In this document: in pieces, positions 1 to 8,764 of the stretch
Layout: each line of letters starts with the position of its first letter
How positions within the stretch are numbered: position 1 is the first letter of the stretch
DNA from: Streptomyces sp. NBC_00162
GTDB lineage: Bacteria; Actinomycetota; Actinomycetes; Streptomycetales; Streptomycetaceae
Assembly: GCF_024611995.1 (NCBI RefSeq)
Contig: NZ_CP102509.1
Span: 5,704,001 to 5,768,000, forward strand
Direction of reading: 5' to 3'
Length of the DNA stretch: 64,000 bases
Translations under genes and position numbers: made by a program
Notes under the pieces: model-generated
The model's input: the letters and a program-made list of their open reading frames with translations, nothing else
Told to the model about the DNA's origin: nothing
The model's database searches: none

Positions 1-65
1 AGGGCGCGCTGTACCTCGTACGCAACCGCCTCCACCGGGCCAGGGCAGGCCACGGGGCGGGCTGA
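1..65 (+). CDS. C-terminal end of an unidentified upstream gene (partial)
   Basis: The frame starting at base 3 is open from the window edge to a TGA at 63-65. It encodes about 20 residues that begin GALYLVRNRLHRAR and end in a Gly/Ala-rich tail. The short hydrophobic run followed by Arg residues would suit the end of a membrane protein, but too little is present to assign a family. It lies 61 bp upstream of galE on the same strand. It could also be a chance open frame. Confidence 0.35.
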   Translation, partial: GALYLVRNRLHRARAGHGAG

Positions 66-126
66 AGGCCGCTTCCTTCACAACAAGCGCCGCACATCGA
101 ACTCGGACAGGACCAAGGAGATACAC

Positions 127-1152
127 ATGACGTTTCTGATCACCGGTGGCGCCGGATACATCGGCGCACACGTCGTCCGGGCGATGCTGCTCGCGGGGGA
201 GAAGGTGGTCGTCCTCGACGACCTCTCCACGGGCAACGAGGACCGTGTCCCGGAGGGCGTACCGCTGGTGGTCGGCTCGGTCCTGGACCGGCTGATCCTC
301 GACAAGACCATCCGTGAGCACAAGATCACCGGTGTGGTGCACCTCGCGGGCAAGAAGCAGGTCGGCGAGTCCGTCGAGAAGCCGCTGTACTACTACCACG
401 AGAACGTGCAGGGCCTGACGGTGCTGCTCCAGGCCGTGGCGGCCGCGGGCATCCGCAACTTCCTCTTCTCCTCCTCCGCCTCCGTCTACGGCATGCCCGA
501 CGTGGACCTGGTCACCGAGGACACCCCGTGCGCGCCGCTGAGCCCCTACGGCGAGACCAAGCTGGCCGGCGAGTGGCTGGTGCGCGCCGCCGGCAAGGCC
601 CACGGCATCTCCACCGCCTGCCTGCGCTACTTCAACGTGGCGGGCGCCGCCGCCCCCGAGCTCGCCGACACCGGCGTCTTCAACCTGGTCCCGATGGTGT
701 TCGAGCGCTACGACGCCGGCCAGGGCGCCAAGATCTTCGGCGACGACTACCCGACCCCGGACGGCACCTGCATCCGCGACTACATCCACGTCGAGGATCT
801 GGCGGAGGCCCACGTGGCGGCCGCCCGCAAGCTCGCCGAGTGGGCCTCGGCCGGGGACTACAAGGACCTCACCGTCAACATCGGGCGCGGCGAGGGCGTC
901 TCCGTCGCCGAGATGGTCGAGCTCCTGAACAAGAACACCGGGCACGACCTCGCCCCGGTGATCAGCCCGCGCCGTCCCGGCGACCCGGCGAAGGTCGTGG
1001 CCTCGGCCGACAAGATCACGGGTGAGCTGGGCTGGAAGGCCCGGCACGACGTCCGCGAGATGGTCACCTCCGCCTGGGCGGGCTGGGAGGCCAACAAGGC
1101 CGCCCGCCTGGACACGCACAAGGACGCGCACAAGGACGTCCACAAGGCCTGA
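127..1152 (+). CDS. galE: UDP-glucose 4-epimerase (GalE)
   Basis: NAD-dependent short-chain dehydrogenase-fold epimerase that interconverts UDP-glucose and UDP-galactose, supplying sugar nucleotides to envelope glycans; cytosolic. The Rossmann motif GGAGYIG is at residues 7-13, a Ser-rich SSSASVYG stretch near 117-124, and the catalytic YGETK at 141-145. The 341 residues match the family. An AAGGAG ribosome site sits just ahead of the ATG. It is followed by convergent glycosyltransferase genes across a strong hairpin, so it probably serves the same envelope-polymer block. The C-terminus ends in an unusual His-Lys-Asp repeat (THKDAHKDVHKA) that is not part of the catalytic fold. Confidence 0.93.
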   Translation: MTFLITGGAGYIGAHVVRAMLLAGEKVVVLDDLSTGNEDRVPEGVPLVVGSVLDRLILDKTIREHKITGVVHLAGKKQVGESVEKPLYYYHENVQGLTVLLQAVAAAGIRNFLFSSSASVYGMPDVDLVTEDTPCAPLSPYGETKLAGEWLVRAAGKAHGISTACLRYFNVAGAAAPELADTGVFNLVPMVFERYDAGQGAKIFGDDYPTPDGTCIRDYIHVEDLAEAHVAAARKLAEWASAGDYKDLTVNIGRGEGVSVAEMVELLNKNTGHDLAPVISPRRPGDPAKVVASADKITGELGWKARHDVREMVTSAWAGWEANKAARLDTHKDAHKDVHKA

Positions 1153-1171
1153 GACTCCATCGGCCACACAC

Positions 1172-1212
1172 GAAGCCGCCCGCCCCGGACGAGTCCGGGG
1201 CGGGCGGCTCCG
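1172..1212. terminator. Convergent intrinsic terminator between galE and the GT4 gene
   Basis: A perfect 15-bp GC stem (1175-1189 pairing with 1194-1208) has a 4-nt loop. It lies between the galE stop and the end of the minus-strand glycosyltransferase. There is no long U tract, which is usual for Streptomyces. It could serve both strands. Confidence 0.75.
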
Positions 1213-1224
1213 TCGTACCTGCGG

Positions 1225-2397
1225 TCAGCGCTCCAGGAAGGCGAACAGCGTTTCCCACCGGTCGGTGATCTCGGCGCTGGAGTACCGCTTCACCGTCTGG
1301 AAGGCGGTGTCGCCGAGCCGGTCGCGCAGCTCGCGGTCGGACATCAGCGCGTTCAGGTGCCCGGCCAGCTCCATCGTGTTGCCCAGCCGGGCCAGCAGCC
1401 CGTCCTCGCCGTGCGTGACGATCTCCCGTACGCCCGGCGCGCAGTCGAAGGCGGCCACCGGCACGCCCGCCGCCATCGCCTCAAGCAGGGTGATGGGGAA
1501 CCCCTCGGCGCGCGAGGCCTGCGCGAAGACCGAGGCGCCGCGCAGGGCGCCCAGTACGTCGTCGGTGCTGCCCATCCACTCCACGGAGTCGTCCAGCCCC
1601 AGCGCCGTGCAGTGCGCCCGCAGGGTCGGCTCCTCCAGGCCCGCCCCGTAGATCCGCAGGACCCAGTCGGGGTGGTGCGGGGCGGCGTCGGCCCATGCGT
1701 CCAGCAGCAGGTCGACGCCCTTCTCGAAGGCGAGGCGGCCGACGCTGGCGACGACCTTCTCGGTGCGCGGGGCGGGGGAGTCCGGCATGAAGGGCAGCGG
1801 GTTCGGCATGCTCCCGACGTTCTCCATGCCCGCCCGGATCCACAGGTCCGCGTCCTCGGCGGTCAGCACCAGCAGCCGGTCGACCTCGGGGTAGTGGCGG
1901 CGGACCCGCTCGCCGCGGGTGGACTTCTGGCTGGCCTCGAACGACTCGTGGCTCATGCCGATGACGCTGAGCCCCTTGGTGTCGGCGAGCGCCACCCACT
2001 CCATCGCCCAGACCTGGGTGACGATCACGACACTGCCGGGGCGGGCGGCGCGGAACAGTTCGCTCAGCTGCTCCGCCTTGGCCCGCATCCGCGCCCGCCG
2101 GGCCGCCTGGCGGCGCCGCTCGGGCGCGTTCAGCCGGCCCTTGATCCCGTGCAGCCGGCGCGCCGCCGGCGGGTGGGCCTCGTACAGGGTGGTCATCTGG
2201 TACGGGAGGTCCGCGGGCAGCTTCTGCCGGATCTCCTCGGCGACCGGGGCGATGCCGACGATGTGCACCTTGTGCCCGCGCTCGGTGAACAGCCGGGCCA
2301 TCTGGTGCGACCAGGTCGTCACGCCACCGAGCTCGTCGACGTTGTTGGAGACGAGGAAGATGTCACGGCCGCCCGGGGTGGCGGTCTGCTGGCTCAC
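1225..2397 (-). CDS. Glycosyltransferase family 4 (GT-B fold)
   Basis: Retaining GT4-type glycosyltransferase that probably adds a sugar to a cell-wall glycopolymer; cytosolic or membrane-associated. The N-terminus has the acceptor-domain motif with a Gly-Gly turn (VDELGGVTTW). The donor-binding half has VASVGRLAFEKGVD and the EX7E region REGFPITLLEAMAAGVP near residues 296-310. The length of 390 aa is typical. Its ATG overlaps the stop of the upstream GT2-TagF gene by 4 bp (ATGA), so the two are translationally coupled. The acceptor and donor sugars cannot be read from sequence. Confidence 0.88.
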   Translation of the reverse strand: MSQQTATPGGRDIFLVSNNVDELGGVTTWSHQMARLFTERGHKVHIVGIAPVAEEIRQKLPADLPYQMTTLYEAHPPAARRLHGIKGRLNAPERRRQAARRARMRAKAEQLSELFRAARPGSVVIVTQVWAMEWVALADTKGLSVIGMSHESFEASQKSTRGERVRRHYPEVDRLLVLTAEDADLWIRAGMENVGSMPNPLPFMPDSPAPRTEKVVASVGRLAFEKGVDLLLDAWADAAPHHPDWVLRIYGAGLEEPTLRAHCTALGLDDSVEWMGSTDDVLGALRGASVFAQASRAEGFPITLLEAMAAGVPVAAFDCAPGVREIVTHGEDGLLARLGNTMELAGHLNALMSDRELRDRLGDTAFQTVKRYSSAEITDRWETLFAFLER

Positions 2398-5264
2398 TTG
2401 CCGCTCCTGGTGAAGAACTTCTCGACGATCTGGCGGGCCGCGTCCCCGCGGTCGTACTCGCCGAACTCGGTGAGGAAGCGCTGCCGCGCCTCCGCGTACT
2501 TGGCGTCCGCCTCCTCGAAGGCGGAGAGGGCCTGCAGGAGTTCGTCCGCCGTCGCCACCACCGGGCCCGGGGCCTTCTCCTTCAGGTCGAAGTACGTGCC
2601 GCGGATGTCGTTGGCGTACTTCTCGTAGTCGTACGCGAAGAACAGCATCGGCCGGTCCAGGACCGCGTAGTCGAACATCACGGACGAGTAGTCCGTGATC
2701 AGTCCGTCGGCGAGGGCCAGCAGCGGGGTGATGTCGTGGTGCCGGGACACGTCGATCACCCGGCCCGCGACCGACGGCGGCAGCGACACGCTGTTGAGGT
2801 AGTGGGTGCGCACCAGCAGCGTGAAGCGGTCGCCGAGCCGGTCGGCGAACTCCTCCACGTCGAAGGGGAAGGTGAAGCCCTCCACCGCGCCGTCCGCACC
2901 CGCCCGGAAGGTCGGCGCGTAGAGCAGCACCTTCTTCTCCGGGTCGATGCCGAGCTCGGCCGCCAGCGGACCGCGCACCCGCTCACCGCTGTCCGCTTCG
3001 CTCAGGTGCGCCTCGACGAGGGCGTCGTTGCGCGGGTAGCCCGTGCGCAGCAGCACCTCGTCGCGCAGCCTGAAGCCCTTGGCGAGGGTGCGGGTGTCGT
3101 GCTCCGAGCGGATCAGGAAGTGGTCGAAGCGGTCGACGGCCGCCTGGAAGCGGGCCTGGCCCGCGCGGCCCTGCGCCTTGGTGCGGGGCTCGTGGAAACC
3201 CATCCGCTTGAGCGCGGAACCGTGCCAGGTCTGGATGTACGTGGTGCCCGGGCGCTTGGCCAGGGCCAGCGGGAAGCCCTGGTTGTCGACCCAGAACTCG
3301 GCCTGGGCCAGCGCCCGCAGGTAGGGCCAGCTCCAGCGCCGGACCAGGGTGGCCTCCTTGGGGAAGCCGGTGGGCCGGGCGCCCGCGTAGGACCAGATCG
3401 CCTCGAACGGGGCGCCCTGGCGCACCAGCTCCTCGTAGATCGCCTTCGGGCTGTCGCTGTACTGCTTGCCCATGTGGCTCTCGAAGACGACCGTGCCCTT
3501 CTTGACCGGCAGCTTCGAGAAGACCTCGTGGTAGACCTTCACCTTCTGCTCGCCGGAGCCCATGCTCCGGCGGACCCGCAGGGCCTTGCGCAGGCCCCGC
3601 TTGACCACGTTGGCCGCCTTGCCCTGTATGGCGTTGTTGATCAGGCTCTGGGTGCGGACGGCGGCGGCGCTCTCGGCGGTCAGGACGTAGGAGAGGTTGC
3701 CCTTCTTGGTGACCTCCGGCTCGAAGCGGTCGGAGACCAGCCGGGTCAGCCGGGGCCGCACGCGCAGGCGGGCCGCCGAATCCAGGTCGAGGCCGCCGAC
3801 CGAGACGCGGGTGGTGATCTTGTCGCTCCCCGCGGTCAGCTTCAGCCGGACGTCCCAGACGGCGTCGATGATGCCGAGCGGGCGGACGGTGCTGCCGATG
3901 TCGGCCGTACCGGTCCACTCGATCGTGTCACCGGCGTGCCGCACGGTTGCCACCGGGAAGCTGAAAGAACGCACGCCGATCTGCCGGCGGGCCCGGAACT
4001 CGAGCGAGGCCTTCAGTTCCGCGTCGTCCGGGATCCGGCCGAGCGGGTTCACGACGGTGCCGGAGAGCGTGACGCTGCCGCGCCCGTCGTCCTCGTAGGA
4101 GGTGAGACGGTTCCCCAGGGTGAGGGAGGTGAGCGGGGTGGTGTGGAAGCCCTGCTCGGTGACGTCCAGTATCCGGCGGGCCTCCGCGTCGTCGAGGTGT
4201 TCGCCGCACCAGTAGACGCGCCCGTCCCGCTCGGCGAGCGGCGAGGTGAGCCGGCCCTTGTTGGTCATGGCGTCGGCGGCCGGGAGCAGGTTGTCCCAGT
4301 CCTCCTTGCCCAGCAGGTAGGCGCAGATGGCCTGGAGGTACGTGACGTTCTCGTACGCGGCCGGGTCGATTCCGGCGAGGTAGCCGTTGGCGAGCCGGGC
4401 GAACTCCTGGCGGTACGCGTCGCTCAGCAGCGGCAGGTCGCGCAGGTGCAGGACCAGGTCGTGCTTGAGGAACTTGGCGTCCTTCGCGGACTTGATGTCC
4501 GTGTGGCCCTTGGACGCCAGCAGCTCGTCGACGCGGCGGTGGATCTCCATCCGGTGGACGAAGTTCGCGATCTCGTGGCGCCGGTTGCTGATCGACTTCG
4601 CCGCGGCCTTCTCGATCACGTTCCAGAAGTAGACGTGGTTCGGGATCAGCGTGATGCGGCGGGCGGCGACGTACGCCTGGGCCGAGAACAGCAGGTCCTC
4701 GTAGTGGATCCCGACCGGGAACTCCAGGCCCTGCTCCAGCAGGAACGAGCGCCGGTAGCACTTGTTCGTGGAGAGGGTGTCGTAGACCAGCAGGTCGGGG
4801 AACTCGGTGATCGACTCCAGCGTGCGCGTGCGCGAGTAGATCCACGGGTACCACTCGGTGGTCTTGTTCCACCGGTTGTCCAGGTGCACGCGCACGCACA
4901 TGCCCGAGACCAGGTCGGAGCCGGTGCGCTCGGCGGCGTCCAGCATGTTCCGGCAGGCGTTGCGCTCAAGGACGTCGTCGCTGTCCAGGAACATGACGTA
5001 CGTTCCGGTGGCCTGCTGGATGCCGTGGTTGCGGGGCGCACCGCAGCCGCCGCTGTTCTCCGGCAGCCGGAAGGCGCGCACTCTCCCCGGATGCGCGGAT
5101 TCCAGTTCCTGGGCGACCGCGTAGGACCGGTCCTTGCTGCAGTCGTCGACGATCACGACTTCGACCCCGTGCAGGGTCTGGTCCAAAACCGACTGGACTG
5201 CTGTCGACAGACGCTCTGCGTCGTTGTAGACGATGACGACCACGGAGACGTCGGGCACGTGCAC
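2394..5264 (-). CDS. Bifunctional GT2 glycosyltransferase / CDP-glycerol glycerophosphotransferase (TagF-like)
   Basis: Large 956-aa envelope-polymer enzyme. Residues 1 to about 230 form a GT2 domain with VSVVVIVYNDAERL at the N-terminus and LDSDD (metal/nucleotide site) near 92-96. The middle part, about 380-520, looks like beta-rich accessory sequence. The C-terminal part, about 570-950, is a TagF/TagB-type glycerophosphotransferase with TWHGS near 676 and ITDYSSVMFDYA near 853. TagF enzymes transfer glycerol-phosphate from CDP-glycerol to build teichoic acid. The fusion suggests a repeat containing both sugar and polyol-phosphate. The GTG start has a GAAGGGA ribosome site directly downstream of a pentanucleotide repeat. 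It is coupled to the GT4 gene by a 4-bp overlap. Confidence 0.9.
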   Translation of the reverse strand: MHVPDVSVVVIVYNDAERLSTAVQSVLDQTLHGVEVVIVDDCSKDRSYAVAQELESAHPGRVRAFRLPENSGGCGAPRNHGIQQATGTYVMFLDSDDVLERNACRNMLDAAERTGSDLVSGMCVRVHLDNRWNKTTEWYPWIYSRTRTLESITEFPDLLVYDTLSTNKCYRRSFLLEQGLEFPVGIHYEDLLFSAQAYVAARRITLIPNHVYFWNVIEKAAAKSISNRRHEIANFVHRMEIHRRVDELLASKGHTDIKSAKDAKFLKHDLVLHLRDLPLLSDAYRQEFARLANGYLAGIDPAAYENVTYLQAICAYLLGKEDWDNLLPAADAMTNKGRLTSPLAERDGRVYWCGEHLDDAEARRILDVTEQGFHTTPLTSLTLGNRLTSYEDDGRGSVTLSGTVVNPLGRIPDDAELKASLEFRARRQIGVRSFSFPVATVRHAGDTIEWTGTADIGSTVRPLGIIDAVWDVRLKLTAGSDKITTRVSVGGLDLDSAARLRVRPRLTRLVSDRFEPEVTKKGNLSYVLTAESAAAVRTQSLINNAIQGKAANVVKRGLRKALRVRRSMGSGEQKVKVYHEVFSKLPVKKGTVVFESHMGKQYSDSPKAIYEELVRQGAPFEAIWSYAGARPTGFPKEATLVRRWSWPYLRALAQAEFWVDNQGFPLALAKRPGTTYIQTWHGSALKRMGFHEPRTKAQGRAGQARFQAAVDRFDHFLIRSEHDTRTLAKGFRLRDEVLLRTGYPRNDALVEAHLSEADSGERVRGPLAAELGIDPEKKVLLYAPTFRAGADGAVEGFTFPFDVEEFADRLGDRFTLLVRTHYLNSVSLPPSVAGRVIDVSRHHDITPLLALADGLITDYSSVMFDYAVLDRPMLFFAYDYEKYANDIRGTYFDLKEKAPGPVVATADELLQALSAFEEADAKYAEARQRFLTEFGEYDRGDAARQIVEKFFTRSGK

Positions 5265-5273
5265 CTCGATCCC

Positions 5274-5295
5274 TTCGTTTCGTTTCGTTTCGTTC
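5274..5295. repeat. Pentanucleotide microsatellite (TTCGT)n upstream of the GT2-TagF start
   Basis: About four tandem copies of a 5-bp unit (read TTCGT on +, GAAAC-type on -) lie immediately upstream of the ribosome site of the minus-strand GT2-TagF gene. The low-complexity, relatively A/T-rich run stands out in this GC-rich sequence. Confidence 0.8.
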
Positions 5296-5441
5296 AGCTC
5301 ATTCCGCTTATCTCGTCCACGCTACCGTGCGCCGCACTCGTCTCAGGCAGGCCGACTCTCGGCGTGCATACTTCTAAGGAAGTGGTGAGTGGCGGGTCCG
5401 GTCGCTGACATTCACCCGTTCGGATCCAGCAGGAAGTGTTC

Positions 5442-6479
5442 ATGACGAAGCTGTCCGTAGTTGTCCCTTGCTACAACGAAGAGGCCGTCATCGACAGCTT
5501 CGACGTGGAGATCCGCAGGGTTCTGGACGCCCTGCCCGTCGAGTACGAGGTCTGCTACGTCGACGACGGCAGCCGCGACGGCACTCTCGGCAAGCTCCGG
5601 AAGATCGCGGCCGAGCACGGCGAGCAGACCCGGTACGTCTCCTTCAGCCGCAACTTCGGCAAGGAGGCCGGCATGCTCGCCGGCCTGCGCGAGGCCACCG
5701 GCGACGCCGTCGTGATCATGGACGCGGACCTCCAGCACCCGCCGGAGCTCATCGCGACCATGCTCGACCACTACCGGCAGGGCCACGACCAGATCATCGC
5801 CCGCCGTACGCGCGAGGGCGACAAGAAGCTCCGCTCCGCGCTCAGCCGCCTGTACTACCGGGGGGTGAACCGCTGGGTCGACGTCGAGCTCGCCGACGGG
5901 GTCGGTGACTTCCGGATGCTCTCGCGCGGCGCCGTGGACGCGCTGCTGTCGCTGCCGGAGTACAACCGCTTCTCCAAGGGCCTGTTCTCCTGGATCGGCT
6001 TCGACACCGTCCACTTCGACTACCGCAACGCGCAGCGCGAGGCCGGCGAGACGAAGTGGAAGTTCGGCTCCCTGCTGAACTACGGCATGGACGGCCTGAT
6101 CTCCTTCAACAACCGGCCGCTGCGGATCGGGATCTGGCTCGGCGTGTCGCTGGTCGCCCTGACCGGCCTGTACGCGCTGTGGATCACCGTCATGGCGATC
6201 ACCAACGGCGTCGAGTCCCCGGGGTACGTCACCCTCGTGGCGATGATCGCGGGCATCGGCGGCGTACAGATGATCATGCTGGGCCTCATCGGCGAGTACA
6301 TTGGCCGCATCTACTACGAGACCAAGCGCCGGCCGCACTTCCTGGTGAAGGAATCGCACGGCGCGGAGCGTGCGGACGGTGTCGTCCGCACGGGCGGCGC
6401 GGCGCGCGCCGACGGCGTGGCTGCCCGCGCGGTGGAGGCATCGGTCGTGGAGCGCAGCTCGGAGCGCAGCCCCCGATGA
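5442..6479 (+). CDS. Polyprenyl-phosphate glycosyltransferase, GT2 (GtrB/DPM1-like) with two C-terminal TM helices
   Basis: Transfers a sugar to a polyprenyl-phosphate carrier at the inner face of the membrane. KLSVVVPCYNEE is at the N-terminus, YVDDGSRDGT near 36-45, and the metal motif DADLQHPPE near 92-100. Two membrane helices lie at about 226-250 and 260-283 and end in the typical GEYIGRIYYETKRRP. The ATG at 5442 was chosen because AGGAAG ends 5 nt upstream; an in-frame GTG at 5436 would overlap that site. The C-terminal 50 residues are Ala/Arg/Gly-rich and probably disordered. The stop overlaps the GtrA-like gene by 4 bp, giving a GtrB-GtrA pair. Confidence 0.9.
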   Translation: MTKLSVVVPCYNEEAVIDSFDVEIRRVLDALPVEYEVCYVDDGSRDGTLGKLRKIAAEHGEQTRYVSFSRNFGKEAGMLAGLREATGDAVVIMDADLQHPPELIATMLDHYRQGHDQIIARRTREGDKKLRSALSRLYYRGVNRWVDVELADGVGDFRMLSRGAVDALLSLPEYNRFSKGLFSWIGFDTVHFDYRNAQREAGETKWKFGSLLNYGMDGLISFNNRPLRIGIWLGVSLVALTGLYALWITVMAITNGVESPGYVTLVAMIAGIGGVQMIMLGLIGEYIGRIYYETKRRPHFLVKESHGAERADGVVRTGGAARADGVAARAVEASVVERSSERSPR

Positions 6480-6910
6480 ACAGCAGCCGCAAGGACCAGC
6501 TCGGCCAGATCTTCCGCTTCGCCCTCGTGGGCGGGGTCAACACCGGCACCTTCTTCGGCATCTACCTGCTCCTGCACCCGTGGATGCCGTACTTCGCCGC
6601 CTACTCGCTCGCTTTCGTGCTGGCGATGGTCGGCTCCTTCTTCATGAACACCTACTTCACCTACCGGACCCGGCCGACGTGGAAGAAGTTCTTCCTCTTC
6701 CCGCTGACGAACATCACGAACTACGTGATCCAGTCGGTCGGCCTCTACGCGCTGGTGGCCTGGGCCGGGATGGACACCCGGATCGCCCCGCTGGTCGCGG
6801 CGGTCGTGGCCATCCCGTTCACCTTCCTGATCTCGCGCAGGATCCTCGTCCCGGGGGCGGCCCGGGCCGCGGAGCCGGAGCCCGTGGAGGCCGGGCGGTC
6901 CAGGGGCTGA
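6476..6910 (+). CDS. GtrA-family membrane protein (putative lipid-linked sugar flippase)
   Basis: A 144-aa protein with four predicted membrane helices. It opens with the family signature FRFALVGGVNTGTFFG and contains FFMNTYFTYR, the conserved polar/aromatic loop after the second helix. GtrA proteins are thought to flip polyprenyl-phosphate sugars made by a GtrB-type partner, which is the gene immediately upstream with an ATGA overlap. The acidic Ala/Pro-rich C-terminus is short and cytoplasmic. The family match is clear; the flippase role is from family knowledge and the sugar is unknown. Confidence 0.87.
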   Translation: MNSSRKDQLGQIFRFALVGGVNTGTFFGIYLLLHPWMPYFAAYSLAFVLAMVGSFFMNTYFTYRTRPTWKKFFLFPLTNITNYVIQSVGLYALVAWAGMDTRIAPLVAAVVAIPFTFLISRRILVPGAARAAEPEPVEAGRSRG

Positions 6911-6987
6911 AACCCCCGAGCAGCCGCCCCTTCCCACCCCGTAGATTTGACCAGGCAGGCATTCCGGCAAGGGGCAAGGGGACAGAC

Positions 6988-8115
6988 GTGTCAGCGGCTA
7001 GGCAAGGTGTCGTGGACGCCCGCAGGATCGTGGTCAAGGTCGGCTCCTCCTCCTTGACCACCGCGGCGGGCGGACTCGACGCCGACCGGGTGGACGCTCT
7101 GGTCGACGTCCTGGCCAAGGCCCGCAGCGGCGGGGAGAAGGAGATCGTCCTCGTCTCCAGCGGAGCCATCGCCGCCGGACTCTCCCCGCTCGGACTGCGC
7201 CGCCGCCCCAAGGATCTGGCCCGGCAGCAGGCCGCCGCCAGTGTCGGGCAGGGGCTGCTCGTCGCCCGGTACACCGCCTCCTTCGCCCGGTACGGGGTCC
7301 GCGTCGGCCAGGTGCTGCTCACCACCGACGACACCAGCCGGCGGGCGCACTACCGCAACGCCTACCGGACCCTGGACCAGCTGCTGGCCATGGGCGCGCT
7401 GCCCGTCGTCAACGAGAACGACACCGTCGCCACGGACGAGATCCGCTTCGGCGACAACGACCGTCTGGCGGCCCTGGTCGCCCACCTGGTCCGGGCCGAT
7501 CTGCTGGTGCTGCTGTCCGACGTGGACGGCCTCTACGACGGCGACCCGTCGCTGCCCGGCACCACCCGCATCGACGAGGTCCGCGGCCCCGAGGACATCG
7601 CGCACGTCTCCATCGGCAGCGCGGGCAAGGCGGGCGTGGGCACCGGCGGCATGGTCACCAAGGTCGAGGCGGCCCGGATCGCGGCCGCCGCCGGCATCCC
7701 CGTGGTCCTGACCTCCGCGAGCCAGGCCGCCGACGCGCTGGCCGGGCGCGCCACGGGCACCCACTTCCACGCCACGGGCCGCCGCTCGGCGGACCGGCTG
7801 CTCTGGCTCCAGCACGCGTCCACGCCCCAGGGGCACCTGGTCCTCGACGAGGGCGCGGTGCGCGCGGTCACCGAGCGCGGCAGCTCGCTGCTGCCCGCCG
7901 GGATCGCGGCGGTCGAAGGCGACTTCGTCGCCGGGGACCCCGTGGAGCTGCGCTCCGCCGACGGCCGCGCCGTCGCCCGGGGCCTGGTCAACTTCGACGC
8001 CAAGGAACTCCCGCAACTCCTCGGCCGCTCCACCCGAGAGCTCGCACGGGAACTCGGACCCGCGTACGAGCGGGAGGTCGTCCACCGGGACGATCTGGTC
8101 CTGCTCGAGGGCTGA
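6988..8115 (+). CDS. proB: Glutamate 5-kinase (ProB)
   Basis: ATP:glutamate phosphotransferase, the first step of proline synthesis, making gamma-glutamyl phosphate for ProA; cytosolic. The amino-acid-kinase domain has VVKVGSSSLT near residues 14-23, NENDTVATDE, FGDNDRLAALVA and GTGGMVTKVEAA. The C-terminal ~80 residues form a PUA domain. At 375 aa it matches PUA-containing ProB proteins. The GTG at 6988 fits: it follows a G-rich AAGGGG site and gives the usual start just before the kinase core. proA lies downstream, separated by one small conserved gene and a repeat. Confidence 0.95.
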   Translation: MSAARQGVVDARRIVVKVGSSSLTTAAGGLDADRVDALVDVLAKARSGGEKEIVLVSSGAIAAGLSPLGLRRRPKDLARQQAAASVGQGLLVARYTASFARYGVRVGQVLLTTDDTSRRAHYRNAYRTLDQLLAMGALPVVNENDTVATDEIRFGDNDRLAALVAHLVRADLLVLLSDVDGLYDGDPSLPGTTRIDEVRGPEDIAHVSIGSAGKAGVGTGGMVTKVEAARIAAAAGIPVVLTSASQAADALAGRATGTHFHATGRRSADRLLWLQHASTPQGHLVLDEGAVRAVTERGSSLLPAGIAAVEGDFVAGDPVELRSADGRAVARGLVNFDAKELPQLLGRSTRELARELGPAYEREVVHRDDLVLLEG

Positions 8116-8203
8116 GGTTCGGCAAAACCGCCGCGCGGCGGGCCGTGGGCTGGTCAACTGTGAGGGGCGGGCGGACACGCGTGGCGGAGACAGGAGGCGG
8201 CTG

Positions 8204-8614
8204 GTGAGACGAGCGCTGACCAGTGTCGGTCCGGGGGACGGTGACGGCGGCGGCGGGGACGAGCAGAACCACGACTCGCGCCTCTGGCACGTGACCCTGA
8301 GCGTCTCCGGCAAACCGGCCCCGCTGTCGGACGTCCGGCGCGGACTGGAACAACTGGCCCATGACCACCCCTTCCTGCTGACCAGCCGGTACGCCGACGA
8401 CCACGCCGAGATCCGGTACTGGGAAGAGGCCCGCGACCTCCACGACGCGGCGGCCGTCGCCCTCCGCCTGTGGGGCGAACACCGCTCGTCGGCGCAGCTC
8501 CCGCCCTGGGAGATCGTCGGCCTGGAGGTCATCGACCGCGCCACCTACCACCAACGCGTGGCCGAGGGCTACGGCCCGCCGCCGGCCCACCCGGTCGGTG
8601 TACACCCGTACTGA
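8204..8614 (+). CDS. Conserved small protein between proB and proA (SCO2586-like), function unknown
   Basis: A 136-aa soluble protein with no signal peptide or membrane helix. The Gly/Asp-rich N-terminus is followed by a compact alpha/beta core (LWHVTLSVSGKP, RRGLEQLAHDHPF, YADDHAEIRYWEEA) and a Pro/Tyr-rich tail. The GTG start has a CAGGAGG ribosome site 7 nt upstream. I recall a gene of this size in the same place in many Streptomyces, so it is real, but I do not recognise a characterised domain. Its position suggests co-expression with proline genes, though a repeat element follows it. Confidence 0.8.
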   Translation: MRRALTSVGPGDGDGGGGDEQNHDSRLWHVTLSVSGKPAPLSDVRRGLEQLAHDHPFLLTSRYADDHAEIRYWEEARDLHDAAAVALRLWGEHRSSAQLPPWEIVGLEVIDRATYHQRVAEGYGPPPAHPVGVHPY

Positions 8615-8615
8615 C

Positions 8616-8690
8616 AATCCAGCCCCGCCGGCGTTTGAGGCGCGGGGGTCTGGGGGCGGAGCCCCCAGGTCTTTGAGCTGAGCCAGCGAT
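8616..8690. repeat. Streptomyces dispersed intergenic palindromic repeat, copy 1
   Basis: Contains the words AATCCAGCCCCGCCGGCG, GTTTGAGGCGCGGGG and the hairpin CTGGGGGCGGAGCCCCCAG. This is the familiar dispersed repeat found between Streptomyces genes. A second copy in the opposite orientation is at 42411-42493. The hairpin end could act as a terminator after the gene ending at 8614. Confidence 0.75.
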
Positions 8691-8764
8691 CGAGGCGCAG
8701 CCCGGCCGTCTCGGGGGCTGGAAACCCCATCGGCCAGGGTCCGGCCGGGGATTACCCTGGCGGC

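Noticed and set aside
2736..5408. 890-aa open frame on + across the GT2-TagF gene
   Set aside because: Antisense shadow of the minus-strand gene: Arg/Val/Gly-rich, no domain motifs, and the opposite strand has clear GT2 and TagF signatures.
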